A stretch of 64,000 nt of DNA, taken from Lathyrus oleraceus (Eukaryota; Streptophyta; Magnoliopsida; Fabales; Fabaceae). The notes below the pieces were generated by a model, which was not told the origin of the DNA, did no database searches, and saw only the letters and a program-made list of their open reading frames with translations. Position numbers and translations under genes: made by a program. Each line of letters starts with the position of its first letter. The first letter of the stretch is position 1. Positions 32,755 to 44,770 of the stretch are shown here, piece after piece. The stretch is from contig NC_066583.1 of assembly GCF_024323335.1 (NCBI RefSeq), forward strand, positions 365,177,877 to 365,241,876. The letters run 5' to 3'.

Positions 32755-32759
32755 AAGGG
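32755..32759. repeat. Target site duplication AAGGG of solo LTR G (left)
   Basis: Repeated at 36114-36118. Confidence 0.92.
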
Positions 32760-32877
32760 TGTCGCGGCTGGAAAAATGACAGAGTCGCCACCATCCTTTA
32801 TTCGTTCCTAAGGAACAGGGAAATAATGATAAAACCTAATAGTTGAGAGTAAGAGACTAGGTTCGGGAGTCAGTTAA

Positions 32878-32906
32878 GTAAGGGGAAGGTGTTAGGCACC
32901 CCTTAC
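32878..32906 (-). other. Inverted repeat / stem-loop in LTR G
   Basis: GTAAGGGG (32878-32885) pairs with CCCCTTAC (32899-32906) around AAGGTGTTAGGCA. Homologous to the loop in LTR J but with different arm sequence. Confidence 0.8.
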
Positions 32907-33169
32907 CTCCATTGTACTCAATAGGATCCTCCTACAATTCTAGGGTTAATGCGTGTTTCTAAAGTGTTTGCTTTAATATTTATTAATTATTAATTATTTA
33001 TTTATTTACAGAAGGTATTACTTTTAAATGGACGAGAGACCCAAAAATATTTTTCATAATTGTACTCGCTAGAGTTTACAACTCTATGCCTACGTACCTT
33101 CGCATTAGGCGAGGGATCAAAGTACCGTAGTTCTTCTTGAAAATGTTGTTTGGTTGGTTGTTTTTATCC

Positions 33170-33880
33170 CTTGAAAATTCTCACGCCTCGGGGGCGGAGA
33201 AGCAATTGATTTTGAAAAGTGCCTCAATACACTAGGGTAGAGGTCTTACGGTTTGAAGTGAGTTCAAATTGATTTTATCCCTTTTATCCCTTGCAAAAAT
33301 AGTATTTTAATTTATTTAAGAAAATAAGTTAGGAGTCGTAATTAGGTATTAGACATAACCCTTTATCCGGATTTTATCCCCGATTTATCCCTTGACTTAT
33401 CCCCTTTGATGAGACTATATATGATTATCCAATATTAAAAGTGTAATTTAGAAACCCCAAAGAACATACCCCTTATCCCGAACTTTAATTCCTGATTTTA
33501 TCCCTAAGAATTATAAAAGAATTTTATCCCATGTTATCCCCTTAATTACAAAATAAAAATGATATCCCCTTAATTACAAAATAAAAATGATAATACTTAA
33601 ATATTATATATTTATATGACATATCCCTTATCCCAATTTATATCCCTTGATTTATCCCTATCCCAATTTCTATCCCTATCCCAATTTCTATCCCCGATTT
33701 ATATTCCCTGATTTATCCCTTAAAATTCTACGATTTTACCCCGTATTTATCCCCAATTTGTATCCCTTAAATTTATCTTTTATTCAATTATAAAAATTTA
33801 ATTTGATAAATAAAATAAATTAAATAAGATGCAATTTAATATATCCCTTATCCCGATTTTATCCCTTAGATATCATCCCT
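33170..33880. repeat. TATCCC-rich stretch in LTR G
   Basis: About 25 occurrences of TATCCC, mostly TTATCCC, in 0.7 kb, interspersed with T/A-rich spacers. All in the same orientation on the plus strand. Confidence 0.85.
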
Positions 33881-36113
33881 TAAAACCCTAGAAATCATTT
33901 CTGAAATTATCTCTAATTTAATATTATTAACCATAAATTCTCGATTAATATTCCACAATTAATTATATTTTTTTATTCTTTTTATTAAGGGGAAATATTA
34001 CTCCTTAAAATTAATTGATAATCTAATTATGTTTAAACATAAAACCCTAATTTAAACCCTTAATTATACTTTTATTTTATTCAATGTTAGTTATAATTAT
34101 TTATATAGTTATTTACTTATTTTTATTTATTCAATTATCATGTTTATCAAACCTTAAATGTATTAACTATCCCAATTAATCCAAGTTATAATCCTAATTT
34201 ATAAAATATTAATTAATTTGTATTATTTTTAATGAGAGAAATGATCAACGATTTTTTTTTTGTTATTTGTTTTATATGTTTTTAATAGAATTAATAGAAT
34301 TAAATAAACTAACAAAAATAAGTTAAGTGAATTAATTTAACAAATCTTAATTAGGTGTAAATGTAAAACAGTGGTGCATAAGAAAATGAATAAAGGGGCT
34401 TGTATCTAAATGATACGAATGAACCAGTAAAATCACTCTCAACAAAAACTAATATTACTAGGTATAAACCACTCATTTATGTGAGGATAAAATCATATGC
34501 CATTTATATCTCAAATTACTAATATTGAGTGAAATAAACAAAAATGATAAAGTCTCTCTATTTTTCAAATCTCAGCATATACCCACATACACACACAGCA
34601 ATCACAATATATTATTTTTATCAACATAGAGAGGAACCCATTTTAACCATTTTCTTGCAGCAAGCATGAACAGATATCAAAATATATAAAGAAAAAAAAC
34701 GAACCGAAAATGAAGTAGGATGTCGGTGACGTTGTCGAACGTGTTTCCGGCAGCGGTAGAGTCCTTAGGCGGTGGTAGCGGGTTGCACACGGTGGTCCAT
34801 ACGGTTCGGTTTCGATGATTTCCGGGGTTGCTATTGGTGCAGTTTACAGGTTTTACTCGTGACGGTGATTCTCCGGAAAGAACTACTCTGTTTGCTCCAA
34901 TCTATCTGTTTTTCGTCACTGTTGTTGTTGTTTTAATTTTCTAACAAACTCGTTTCTGATTTTTTAGCGGACTCGTTTCTGATTTTCTGCAAAATTCTTA
35001 TGTGAGGTGTATATCAGTTTGTGAACATTGTGGTGTGTGTATCAGTATTCGTGTGGTTTTTTTTTCACTCCATTTTCTCATAGTTTATTCCTTTATTTAT
35101 ATTGTAAAGATTAAGTTATGAGAAATAAATTGAAATTATTTGTCTTAATGGGAATTTAATTTTGTGTAAGAATTGAATGATGTGGAAGATGCAATTTGAG
35201 AATATTTTGGTTTGAATACACGATACACTCACCTTCTTTCTCCTTTTTTATTTTTCCTTTCTAAAATAAAACAAACATAATCTAATATTAGCTAATAAAT
35301 TCTAATTCTGAAATCATTTTAGATCTTAAATTATTTGTACAACTATTTTCAATTTTAATTTCAAAATTATTTCTAATTATAATAAACCTAATTCTACTCT
35401 AAAACTAGTAATAACATATCTAACATTAAATTAAATTAAATCTTAATTTAAAAATAGAAATAATCTAATTCTATATAATTTATTACTATCCTAAGGCAGA
35501 AATAAAATACATATTAATTATCAAATTAAAAATTAAACTAATAATAATAATAATAATAATAATTAAAAAATGGTGAATAAAAATATAAAAAAGTACAAAA
35601 AAATAAAAATAGGAAGGTGGGACTTGAACACAGGATCTTACACACTATTGTAGTCTTTACAACTTTCTTTACTACCAAATGGGTCATTCTAATCATTTAA
35701 AATGGAATGCCACTAAAAATGATAATAATATTAATAAGTTTTAATCTAGTAAATGTTAAACTAACCATATAATAATATTGATTTAATAAATAATAATTAA
35801 ATTGTAATCATAGTTGATATTAGAACTCCTTAACTATAATTCTATAATGTTTTCCTTCAAAACTATTAAACTACATCTAAAAAACTTTTAAAAGTAACTA
35901 AAGAAATGTTATCCAAGCTAACTAAATTAAGCCGCATGTTAAATGCTAACAAGACTTAAAATTAACTCCTTAGAAAAGTCAAAATGGTCCCCTTTGACTT
36001 CTCGGGTCATTGCGAATATCAGATGTCTGGCATGGGCTCTGGATATGATATTGGTCTAGATCTTAAGTTAGATGAGAGGAAAAGAGAGAATGGTCAAAAA
36101 TTAGGGTGCGACA

Positions 36114-36118
36114 AAGGG
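36114..36118. repeat. Target site duplication AAGGG of solo LTR G (right)
   Basis: Exact copy of 32755-32759. Confidence 0.92.
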
Positions 36119-36451
36119 TTACATTGAATACAAATGATCCTTAATCCTTCTAACAAATTTTGATATCCACTGTGCTTTCGACCGCTGTTGGAGATGAATC
36201 GATGTCAACCCTTGTGCTCAAACAAGTCTTCAAAATCACTAAAGATCAGCAGAATGCAGTTACTTGCCATAATCCCTAATTTTTGCATAAATTTCCCCAA
36301 GGTGGGGTACTCAACTTATTGTGAAATTATTTCTATTTTATGACTCTAATTTTTGCCTGGATCGCCCTTTCGGGTTTTCAATCCATCGAGACGCTCATTT
36401 TTGCCTAAGCCGCCCTTTCGGGTTTTCAACTTAGCGAGCTGTTCTTTTTTT
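36119..36451 (-). other. Element B 3' UTR, proximal part with hairpin repeats
   Basis: Lies directly downstream (minus sense) of the pol stop. CCCTTTCGGG at 36365-36374 and 36413-36422 are the complements of the CCCGAAAGGG hairpins of C, again 48 bp apart. A third CTAATTTTTGC unit is at about 36282-36292. Confidence 0.85.
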
Positions 36452-37762
36452 TTAGGCGAAGTATTTCTTGACTGCATCTGCGTTCACAGGACGAGTGAAC
36501 TCTTCACCATCCATAGTTGTAAGAATCAAGGCACCGCCTGAAAAGGCTCTCTTAACAACATATGGGCCTTCATAATTGGGAGTCCATTTTCCTCTGGAAT
36601 CTGGCTTGAACGATAAAATCTTCTTGAGCACAAGGTCACCTTCTCTGAACACACGAGGTTTGACCTTCTTATCAAAAGCTTTCTTCATCCTCTGCTGATA
36701 CAACTGACCATGACACATGGCAGTTAACCTCTTCTCTTCAATCATATTCAACTGGTCAAACCTGGTCTGGCACCATTCAACTTCAGTCAACTTGGCTTCC
36801 ATGAGCACACGCAACGAAGGAATCTCAACCTCTACGGGGAGCACTACTTCCATACCATATACAAGAGAGAAAGGGGTTTCCCCTGCTGAAGTGCGGACGG
36901 ATGTACGGTACCCATGTAAAGCAAAAGGGAGCATCTCATGGCAATCCTTGTATGTGACAACCATCTTCTAGATAATCTTCTTGATGTTCTTATTCGCAGC
37001 TTCAACAACCCCATTCATCTTGGGTCTATAGGGAGAAGAATTATGATGTGCAATCTTCAAGTCTTTGCAAAGAGCTTCCACCATATTGTTATTCAAGTTC
37101 GATCCATTATCAGTAATGATCTTACTTGGCACACAATAACGGCATATGATCTGATTCTTGATAAACCTTACAACAACTTGCTTGGTTACATTTGCATACT
37201 ATTCCGCTTCAACCCATTTTGTGAAGTAGTCAATTGCCACCAAAATGAAACGATGTCCATTCGAAGCTTTGGGCTCAATCATCCCAATCATATAAATTTC
37301 CCACATGGAGAAGGGCCATGGGGAAGAGATAACATTCAAAAGTGTCAGAGGAACATGAATCTTATCAGCATAAATTTGACATTTGTGGCATTTCTTCACA
37401 AATTTGCAACAGTCAAATTCCATTGTCAGCCAATAGTAACCTGCTCGTAACATCTTCTTCGCCATTGAATGTCCATTGGAATGAGTACCAAAGGAACCTT
37501 CATGCACTTCGGTCATCAACAAGTCTTCTTCGTGTCTATCCACGCATCTGAGCAAAACCATGTCGAAGTTTCTCTTGTACAGTATCTCACCATTCAAGTA
37601 GAAATTACCGGCTAATCTTCTCAAAGTCTTCTTATCTTTCAAAGATGCCCCAGGCGGGTAAATCTGACTTTGGAGGAAACATCTGATGTCGTAATACCAC
37701 GGTTTCTCATCTTTGATCTCTTCAACAACAAACACATAAGATGACCTATCAAGACGCATCAC
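36452..37762 (-). pseudogene. Element B integrase
   Basis: Integrase of element B in two pieces in the same frame. 37199-37762 holds the HHCC zinc domain (THSNGHSMAKKML ... CHKCQ) and the first part of the core. 36452-36964 holds the C-terminal domain to the stop (PNYEGPYVVKRAFSGGALIL). Between them lie in-frame TAGs, one replacing the Gln codon CAG after NIKKII. The first catalytic Asp, in GIDMIG of C, is Tyr here (EIYMIG), so the enzyme would be inactive even if translated. It aligns along its whole length with 17190-18489 of C. Confidence 0.9.
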
Positions 37763-38692
37763 AGATAAGTTGGGAACTTCATTCTAATACTTCAGTACAA
37801 TCATTGATGCCAATGTTATGAGAGCGTCTGCCATCCGGTTTTCATCTCGAGGGATATGATGAAACTCAACCTTTGTAAAGAAAGTTGAAATCCTCCTTGC
37901 ATAATCTCTATATGGTATTAAACCGGGTTGACTTGTCTCCCATTCACCTTTGATCTGGTTCACAACCAAAGCTGAATCATCGAAGACATCTAAATACTTG
38001 ATTATGAGATCCATGGCCTTTTCAAGCCCCATAATGCAAGCTTCATATTATTCCATGTTATTTGTAAACTTGAAAGTCAATCTAGCTGTAAATGGTAAGT
38101 GTGTGCCTCAAGGAGTAATAATCACTGCCCCAATTCTATTTCCATATTGATTAACAGCTCCATCAAATACCATGCCCCAACGGGAACCAGGTTCTAGCCC
38201 TTCTTCTAGCAATGGTTCATCACAGTCTTTCATTTTCAAGTACAAAATCTCTTCATCAGGAAAGTCATACTGCACTGACTGATAAACTTCAATTGGTTGG
38301 TGAGCCAAATGGTCAGCCAAGATACTACCTTTGATCGCTTTCTGAGAACGGTATTCGATATCATACTCTGATAACAACATCTGCCAATGGGAAATCCTCC
38401 CAATTAAAGCAGGCTTCTCAAAAATATACTTGATTGGATCCATTATGGATATCAACCAAGTGGTATGATTCAACATATACTGGCGCAGACGCTTAGCAGC
38501 CCAAGCCAATGCGCAACAAGTCTTCTCAAGTATTGAATACCGAGTCTCACAGTCGGTGAACTTCTTACTGAGGTAGTAAATTGCAAATTCTTTCTTTCTA
38601 GTCTCATCTTGCTGACCAAGAACACAACCCATACTATCCTCTAGAATAGTCAAATACATGATCAACGGTCTTCCTTCGACAGGTGGAGACAA
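37763..38692 (-). pseudogene. Element B RNase H and second RNase H
   Basis: 38108-38692 carries the end of RT/RNase H (VEGRPLIMYLTILEDSMGCV, YYLSKKFTDCETRYSILEKT, then CCALAW where C has a stop) and the start of the archaeal-type RNase H (VFDGAVNQYGNRIGAVI). 37784-38032 gives the rest of that domain (GLEKAMDLIIKYLDVFDDSA, DENRMADALITLASM). An interruption at about 38033-38107 includes a stop at the MAEYEAC block. The GDSA active-site motif reads DDSA. Frame shared with the integrase. Confidence 0.88.
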
Positions 38693-38756
38693 AATCGAAG
38701 GCTCAAGCAGATATTCCTTGATACTATCAAATGCTTCCTAGCAGTCTTCGGTCTAA

Positions 38757-39915
38757 TCACAAGACTGATCTTTCTGAAGAAGCTTGAATATAGGTGCACA
38801 TGTGGCAGTCATGTGGGAAATGAAATATGGAAATATAATTCAAGTGGCCGAGAAAACCTCTGACTTGCTTCTCAGTTTTGGGCGCAGGCATCTCTTGTAT
38901 TGCTTTGACCTTGGCAGGATCAACCTCAATACCCTTCTCGCTGACAATAAAACCCAACAGCTTACCAGAACGAACACCAAAAGTACACTTATTGGGATTC
39001 AAGCGGAGTTTATACTTCCTCAAATGCTGGAATAGCTTCAACAAATGCTCAACATATTCTTCTTCATCAATCGATTTAGCAATCATGTCATCGACATACA
39101 CTTCTATCTCTTTATGCATCATATCATGAAAAAGAGTAGTCATTGCTCTCTGGTAAGTTGCACCAACATTCTTTAGACCGAAAGGCATCACTCTATAACA
39201 GAATGTTCCCCAGGGTGTAATGAATGTGGTCTTCTCCATATCCTCGGGTGCCATCTTAATCTGATTATATCCGGAAAATCCATCCATAAACAAAAAGACT
39301 TTGAATTTAGCAGTATTGTCTACCAACATATCAATGTGTGGTAGAGGGAAATCATCTTTTGGACTGGCTTTATTCAAATCTCTATAGTCAACACACATGC
39401 GTACTTTTCCATCTTTCTTCGGCACAGGCACAATGTTGGCCACCCATTGTGGATACTCAGTAGTTACAAGGAAACCAACATCAATCTGCTTCTGAACTTC
39501 CTTTTTAATCTTCACAGCCATATCAGGATGCGTTCTTCTCAACTTCTGCTTGACTGGTGAGCATTCTGGCTTCAACGGGAATCTATGCTCCACATAATCA
39601 GAATCCAACCCAGGCATGTCTTGATAGGACCAAGCAAACACATATGAATATTCTCGAAGAAGATCAATCAACCCCTTCTTAGCATCTGGACACAAACGAG
39701 ACCCAATCTTGACTTCCTTCACATCATCCTCGGAACCCAAGTTGACTAGCTCAATCTGCTCTTCGAACGGCTGAATAATCTTTTCATCTTGCCCAAGAAG
39801 ACGGGACAATTCATCACTCACTTCTATATCACTTTCCTCCTCGGCTTCAAACACAGGGAATTCAAAATTCGGAGAAGGAGAAAGATCATTGTATTCAATG
39901 TGGTTAGGAACCAAC
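38757..39915 (-). pseudogene. Element B reverse transcriptase
   Basis: Well-preserved RT exon: 385 codons open from the splice acceptor. Motifs in order are PNFEFPVFEAEEE, KLRRTHPDMAVKIKKEV, QWVANIVPVPKKDGKVRMCV, FMDGFSGYNQIKM, MPFGLKNVGATYQRAM, YVDDMIAKS and LRLNPNKCTFGVRSGKLLGF. A frameshift near 38757-38790 separates it from RNase H. The polymerase active site is intact. It is the closest homologue here of the fragment at 1-530/2476-2762 in element A. Confidence 0.92.
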
Positions 39916-40163
39916 CTGCATAATGATTTGATATTTTGATTTTAGAGAAGTGAATTTGTGACCAAATATTATGCAGATTGACAATTATATTGTTTATTTA
40001 TGTTTTTTGCGATTACCATTTTCAGAATAAAGCAAAAAGTAAAAACAAACATCAAAGATGTGGATGAATAGAATTAACTTTATTGATGATCAATTTAAAA
40101 TGCTCAAACAATGTTCACTTCTCCCTTAGGCATAGAAGAAGGATTTTTAAAATATAAAAGTAA
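39916..40163 (-). other. Putative Ogre intron (element B)
   Basis: About 248 bp between the protease stop and the RT exon, ending (minus strand) with TTATGCAG like element C. The donor is probably the GTAATT just after the protease end. Position and acceptor are conserved between B and C; the middle is not. Confidence 0.7.
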
Positions 40164-41497
40164 TTACTTAGATCGATGCAAAATAATAGGAATATCAACA
40201 GCAGTCCAATTGTTGCATGTCTGTTCATGCGTCACAATGTTGGTGCAGTCTTCCTCTTCACTATCCTCTAGCACAACAACTAAGTGTTGTTCATTCCCAT
40301 GAATGAACCCTCCGCTACGGAAGCTGAGTTGCATCTCTTCAGATCTAACGGTTGACAAGCCCTTTTGGAACCCCAAACCAGTTATTCCTTTGTTCTCGGC
40401 GACCTCTACCACGCGCCCCCACTGATCAACATGACCTTCTTCCACAATCTTCTGCGCATCTTTCAGAGAGGACATAGGTGCCCGAACTCTCTTCTCAACA
40501 ACAATAGATAAGGCTTGGAACGGAGTTCCAATCTCATCCTCAACTTCCACATAGGAAAAAGATGACAGATGGCTGACCAATAGTGTTTTCTCACCTCCCA
40601 CAATCACCAACTTGCCATTCTTGACAAATTTGAGCTTTTGATTCAGAGTGGAAGTAACAACCCCTGCCTCATGAATCCATGGCCTTCCTAACAAACAGCT
40701 GTAGGCCGGGTGAATATCCATCACCTGGAAAGTAATTTGAAATCACTCGGACCTATCTTGACTGGAAGGTCCACTTCTCCAATGACAGTCTTGCGGGAGC
40801 CATCAAAGGCTTTGACAATTACTCTACTATACCTCATGGGAGCTCCTTGGTAGGATAACTTTGACAATGTTGACTTTGGACCACATTGAGTGACGACCCA
40901 GTGTCAACTAGCACGTTTGAAAAAGCATCTTCCTTGCAATTCTTCAAAATATGCAAAGCCAGATTGTGATTTCTTCCCTCCTCAAGGATTTCTTCGTCGC
41001 AAAAGCTCAGATTATTGCATGAAGTGATGTTAGCTACAATATGATCAAATTGAGCCACAGTAACATCTTTCTCCATGTATGCTGGTTCAAGAACTCTCTG
41101 TAGTGCTTTTCTGTGCGCTTCAGAATTCAAAAGCAGAGACAGCACAAAAATCTTTGAGGGAGTCTGGAGCAACTGCTCAACCACGTTAAACTCACTCCTC
41201 TTGATCAGTCGGAGTATCTCACCATCATCACTATTGGCTTTCAAATTACTGTATTCACCAGACTTATCTCTTGAACAACCCACATGATCTACATTAGGAA
41301 CCTCTGCCTTCTTACCAACAATCAACTCTTATTTATTCTCCAGGAACACCGGTCCAAAAACTAGACCATTGCGGGTCACCTTCGTAACATCTGCAATGCT
41401 TACTACTAAACTGGTCGTAGGCAACGGGACCTCTTAACCATTCTCCATCATCATAGCATTGTACTAATACGGTACAGCTTTATCAGATGCATACGGG
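40164..41497 (-). pseudogene. Element B protease region and gag end
   Basis: 40834-41325 encodes LRLIKRSEFN, LLQTPSKIF and the active-site VLVDTGSSLNVV with an intact D-T-G. A frameshift just after it is followed by 40164-40724 (CLLGRPWIHEAG, KNGKLVIVGGEK, then the linker up to the putative intron). 41326-41497 is the gag C-terminus with several in-frame stops, among them CAG to TAG and CAA to TAA changes relative to A, cut by solo LTR H at 41498-41502. Confidence 0.88.
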
Positions 41498-41502
41498 ACT
41501 GG
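41498..41502. repeat. Target site duplication ACTGG of solo LTR H (left)
   Basis: Repeated at 42800-42804. Confidence 0.92.
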
Positions 41503-42799
41503 TGAAGGAGAATTGCTCATCCAAGGCGCAACGGAATTTAAAATTTCTCCATTTAGTGATCCTTATGAATGGGCATGATCAGTGATAGAATCGTTACCTC
41601 TTGTGGCGATCACGAACGTTGAACGATGACAACGTCTCTACTCAGTCCACACGAACGGATTCCTTCAATCTCAGTGCTAGCTGGTACGAATGAAGGATTT
41701 GAGTGAGAGAAAGAGAGATACGAAATTCCAACTCTTCAGTTGTGTTATATTCCCATACAATGCTTCTGCACAAGAGCTCTATTTATAGAACCACTTGTGT
41801 GGGCTGCAAGCTAAAAAACCCACTCAAGTGTATATTGCCCATATCTTACAATATGCCAAAATCACTTAAGCTCATGGTACCTTACCATATTTCGTATTCT
41901 ACTTAAGGGCACCATACATTATGGTATTCCTCAATTATTCTATATCTCATCAATCCGTCCTTTGTGTGTGACCCTATAGGTTTTCACGGCGTTGGCAATT
42001 ATATTAAATCACGTATTTAACATAATAAACAGTGAGCGGTATCTAGCAACACATCACTGCTACCCAAGACACGAAAATGTCATGTGATCTGACAAAACCT
42101 CCTGTGATAATGATTATGTGTATAATTACCCTTTTGCCCTTATGTCTATATTGAACACAAGGTATAGACCGTGTCATCCTTGTCCAGTTCAATATTGGGC
42201 CCATAGACATTTATCCTGTTACGCAGGATGGGCAAATTCCATCTAGTTCACTCATGTCCCTCAGCATGCTTCGTGGAGTACCCATCAACTGTCTTTATGG
42301 TTATCCAGTTACGGACAATTTTAGATCAGCAACAAAGCACTCGACTTTACATCTAGGGTCCATAGTGGTTTCAGGTCGAAGAGTGGCATACACCATTATC
42401 ACCATGAGAATAACTTATGACACTTTGCATAACTTTCTATATAGTATTCTCATAGCGGGTCAATCCGGTATAAATATTACTCTTAATATTCATACCTATG
42501 TTTAAGACTTGATAACTCTTTATCCATGATCCATGAGATGTGATCATCAGTCTACAAACATAATAGTCTTAATGCTTTAGTGTTATCCCACTTCACAATA
42601 ATGCTCGACTACGGATACTTTAAGAATAGTGTCCTTATGTTTAATGTGGTCTCATGATCAAGTCACACTTGATGCATTAAACGGACTAGCTATTCTAGGG
42701 ACTTTATTAAACAACCGTAATAAAGAAAAATCCTTTTATTATTAATAAATAATTCGATACAAGTACCAAAAGTATTGGCCTCTAGGGCTTACACCAACA
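41503..42799 (-). mobile_element. Solo LTR H (probably Ty1/copia), inserted in gag of B
   Basis: 1,297 bp from TGAAGGAGAA to ACACCAACA with perfect ACTGG duplications. The minus strand begins TGTTGGTGTAAGCCCTAG, a common start of plant copia LTRs, so minus orientation is inferred. It lacks all the Ogre U5 blocks. Short ORFs inside (41703-41906, 42254-42505) are not considered genes. Confidence 0.9.
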
Positions 42800-42804
42800 A
42801 CTGG
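42800..42804. repeat. Target site duplication ACTGG of solo LTR H (right)
   Basis: Exact copy of 41498-41502; gag of B resumes here. Confidence 0.92.
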
Positions 42805-44770
42805 GCCCACCAACCGTATTACCAACGGCGAAACTGATCCATTGTTGACATTATTGCTGCTATAGTATTGAATCACCAACCGCTCTGGTTGTTTGAAAAC
42901 GAGAACAATGACATTAACATCGTCATCTATATGACGAGATTGAACAATCTGGATCATGCCTTCATCCATCAGACGATGGATGTCCCTTTTCATGACAACA
43001 CACCCTCTTGGGTTTACACTATAAATATCACAACCTTCATGATCGTGCTCGCATTCACTCACCAAACAGATATCTTTATGCATTTGCACCAAAGATCTTC
43101 GGATAAACCGGACATCGAAAACTTTAAATTCACCAGGACAGCTGTCCACCATGTTCACTGAAGAATTCCCATGAGCGGGCAAAGGATTAGATTTCACATT
43201 AGGCGCGCGGTCTTCAAAAGACACCATGCCACTCTTCATAAGCTTTTTCACCTCATACTTCAGCGGATAACAATTCTCAATGTCGTGCGCAGGTGCACCC
43301 TGGTGAAAAGCACAGCGAAGTTCAGGTTTATACCACCAAGGAAGTGGTTATGGGATTTGCGGTGAATTCCTTGGTTGAATCAAATTCTTGAGGACTAAAG
43401 ATGGGTACAGTTATGCATATGACATAGGAATTGGGTCGAAAGAGACCTTCTTCCTCTCAAAGTTCTGTTGCTGGTGATGATTGTTGTTGGAATTTTTGTT
43501 GTTGTAGGTGTTTGTTCTTTGTTGCGGTTGTTGTTGTTGATGTTGACTTTGATGCTGATGTGGTTGTTGTTGAATTGGTATTGTTTGCTGATTTGAAAAT
43601 ACTAGAATGACGGATGATACTTGATGATGATGATGTTGACGGGGTGGTGAATTTCTTCTGACTTGAGGCCTCATCTGCCTCCCACTGGTTATTGCATTTG
43701 TTTCATTATCCTTTCTCTTGCTAAAATTACTCCCATACTTCTTTTTAGTTGATGCTTCATCTTTTGAAAATCGTCCTTCACGGACCCCTTCTTCAAGTGT
43801 CATCCCTATATTTACCATTTCGGTAAAATCACCGGGGGCACTGGCAATCATACGTTCATAATAAAATGAACTCAGGGTTTTCAGAAATATTTTCGTCATC
43901 TCTTTCTCCTTCAAAGGAGGAGTGATCTGGGCAACCAACTCGCTCCAACGCTGGGCATACTCCTTGAATGTCTCCTTATCTTTCTGAGACATGGACCTCA
44001 GCTGGTCCCTATCTGGCGCCATGTCCACGTTTTACTTGTACTATTTCGCGAAAGCCTCTCCTAGATCATTGAAAGTGCGGATGCTTGCACTATCTAACCC
44101 CATATACCAACGGAGTGCAGCACCTGTCAGGCTATACTGGAAATAGTGAATCAACAGTTGATCATTATCTGTCTGGGTTGACATCTTGCGGGCATAAATC
44201 ACAAGATGACTAAGTGGACAAGAGTTTCCGTTATACTTCTCAAAGTCAGGCACTTTGAATTACACTGGGATCTTGACATTGGGCACTAAGCACAGTTCAA
44301 CAACACTCTTCCCAAACAGATCTTTGCCTCTCAGCGTTTTCAGTTCCTTGCGCAGCTCAAGGAATTGGTCCTTCATCTCATCCATCTTCTCATAGACGTC
44401 CGGGCCCTCAGATGGCTCAGAGTGATAGATGGTGTCTTCTACATGCGGCAAAGTGTGCACAACGGGAGGTGGCACAGACATGACCGGGCTAGATGCTGGC
44501 ATGGAAGCAAAAGTGGGAGCGAAACCCTCTGGCACAAAATTAGGTGGCATTCCCCAAGGGAATCCAGCAGGCAAATTGGGAGCGAAGTGGGCGGTGGCAG
44601 CAGGCACTGTAGAGGTAACCACTTCAGAAATGACAGTCCTCGCGGGAGGAGTTGCAGGTGTTAGAGAAGCTTGGCTCTGGGCAGCAAGAACTTACTCCAT
44701 CATGGTAGTCAGTCGGGCAATCTTCTCTTTCAAGTCTCGGTTCTCTTATTCAAGGTGTTCCATGATCTTT
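42800..44770 (-). pseudogene. Element B gag
   Basis: Gag of B, all pieces in one frame and broken only by stops: 44260-44622, 44041-44253, 43411-44028 and up to 43251. Order is a coiled-coil start (EHLE...ENRDLKE, about 44700-44765), a Pro-rich part (GFPWGMPPNFVPEG), the gag domain (LSHLVIYARKMSTQ, ALRWYMGL, FKEYAQRWSELVAQI, FYYERM), a long Gln/Asn/His linker (about 43440-43620), the CHHC zinc-knuckle variant (about 43290-43330) and the second cluster CEHDHEGCDIYSVNPRGC (about 43000-43060), where one Cys is Tyr. Stops at about 44030-44040 include the TAG at the site where C also has TAG. Confidence 0.9.

Larger units (their letters stand above)
30675..32759 (-). other. Element B 3' UTR, distal part, with repeated ACTGGG motif
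   Basis: No gene. From about 30830 to 32480 the plus strand repeats short words around ACTGGG(G/T)A, CAGTTACTGGGTAA and CTGGGGAA, about every 40-90 bp and without strict period. Ogre 3' UTRs are known to be variable and to seed tandem repeats. Short ORFs such as 32216-32491 follow the repeat and are not considered genes. Confidence 0.75.
32760..36113 (-). mobile_element. Solo LTR G (Ogre-related), inserted in the 3' UTR of B
   Basis: 3,354 bp from TGTCGCGGCTGG to GGTGCGACA with AAGGG target duplications. On the minus strand it starts TGTCGCACCCTAATTTTTGA and ends with GGTGGCGACTCTG and GCCGCGACA, so it is an Ogre-type LTR with minus orientation but of a family distinct from A/B/F/K and from E/J. 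Noteworthy contents are a perfect stem-loop (32878-32906), a run of about 25 TATCCC words (33170-33880), a GC-richer patch at 34710-34900 and an AAT microsatellite near 35540. No gene. Confidence 0.93.

Noticed and set aside
33170..33880. TATCCC array as a telomere-like or satellite repeat
   Set aside because: Spacing is irregular and the word is not the plant telomere unit (TTTAGGG/CCCTAAA); it lies inside an LTR.
41503..42799. H as a second exon or intron of gag
   Set aside because: TG/CA ends and a perfect ACTGG duplication identify it as a solo LTR.
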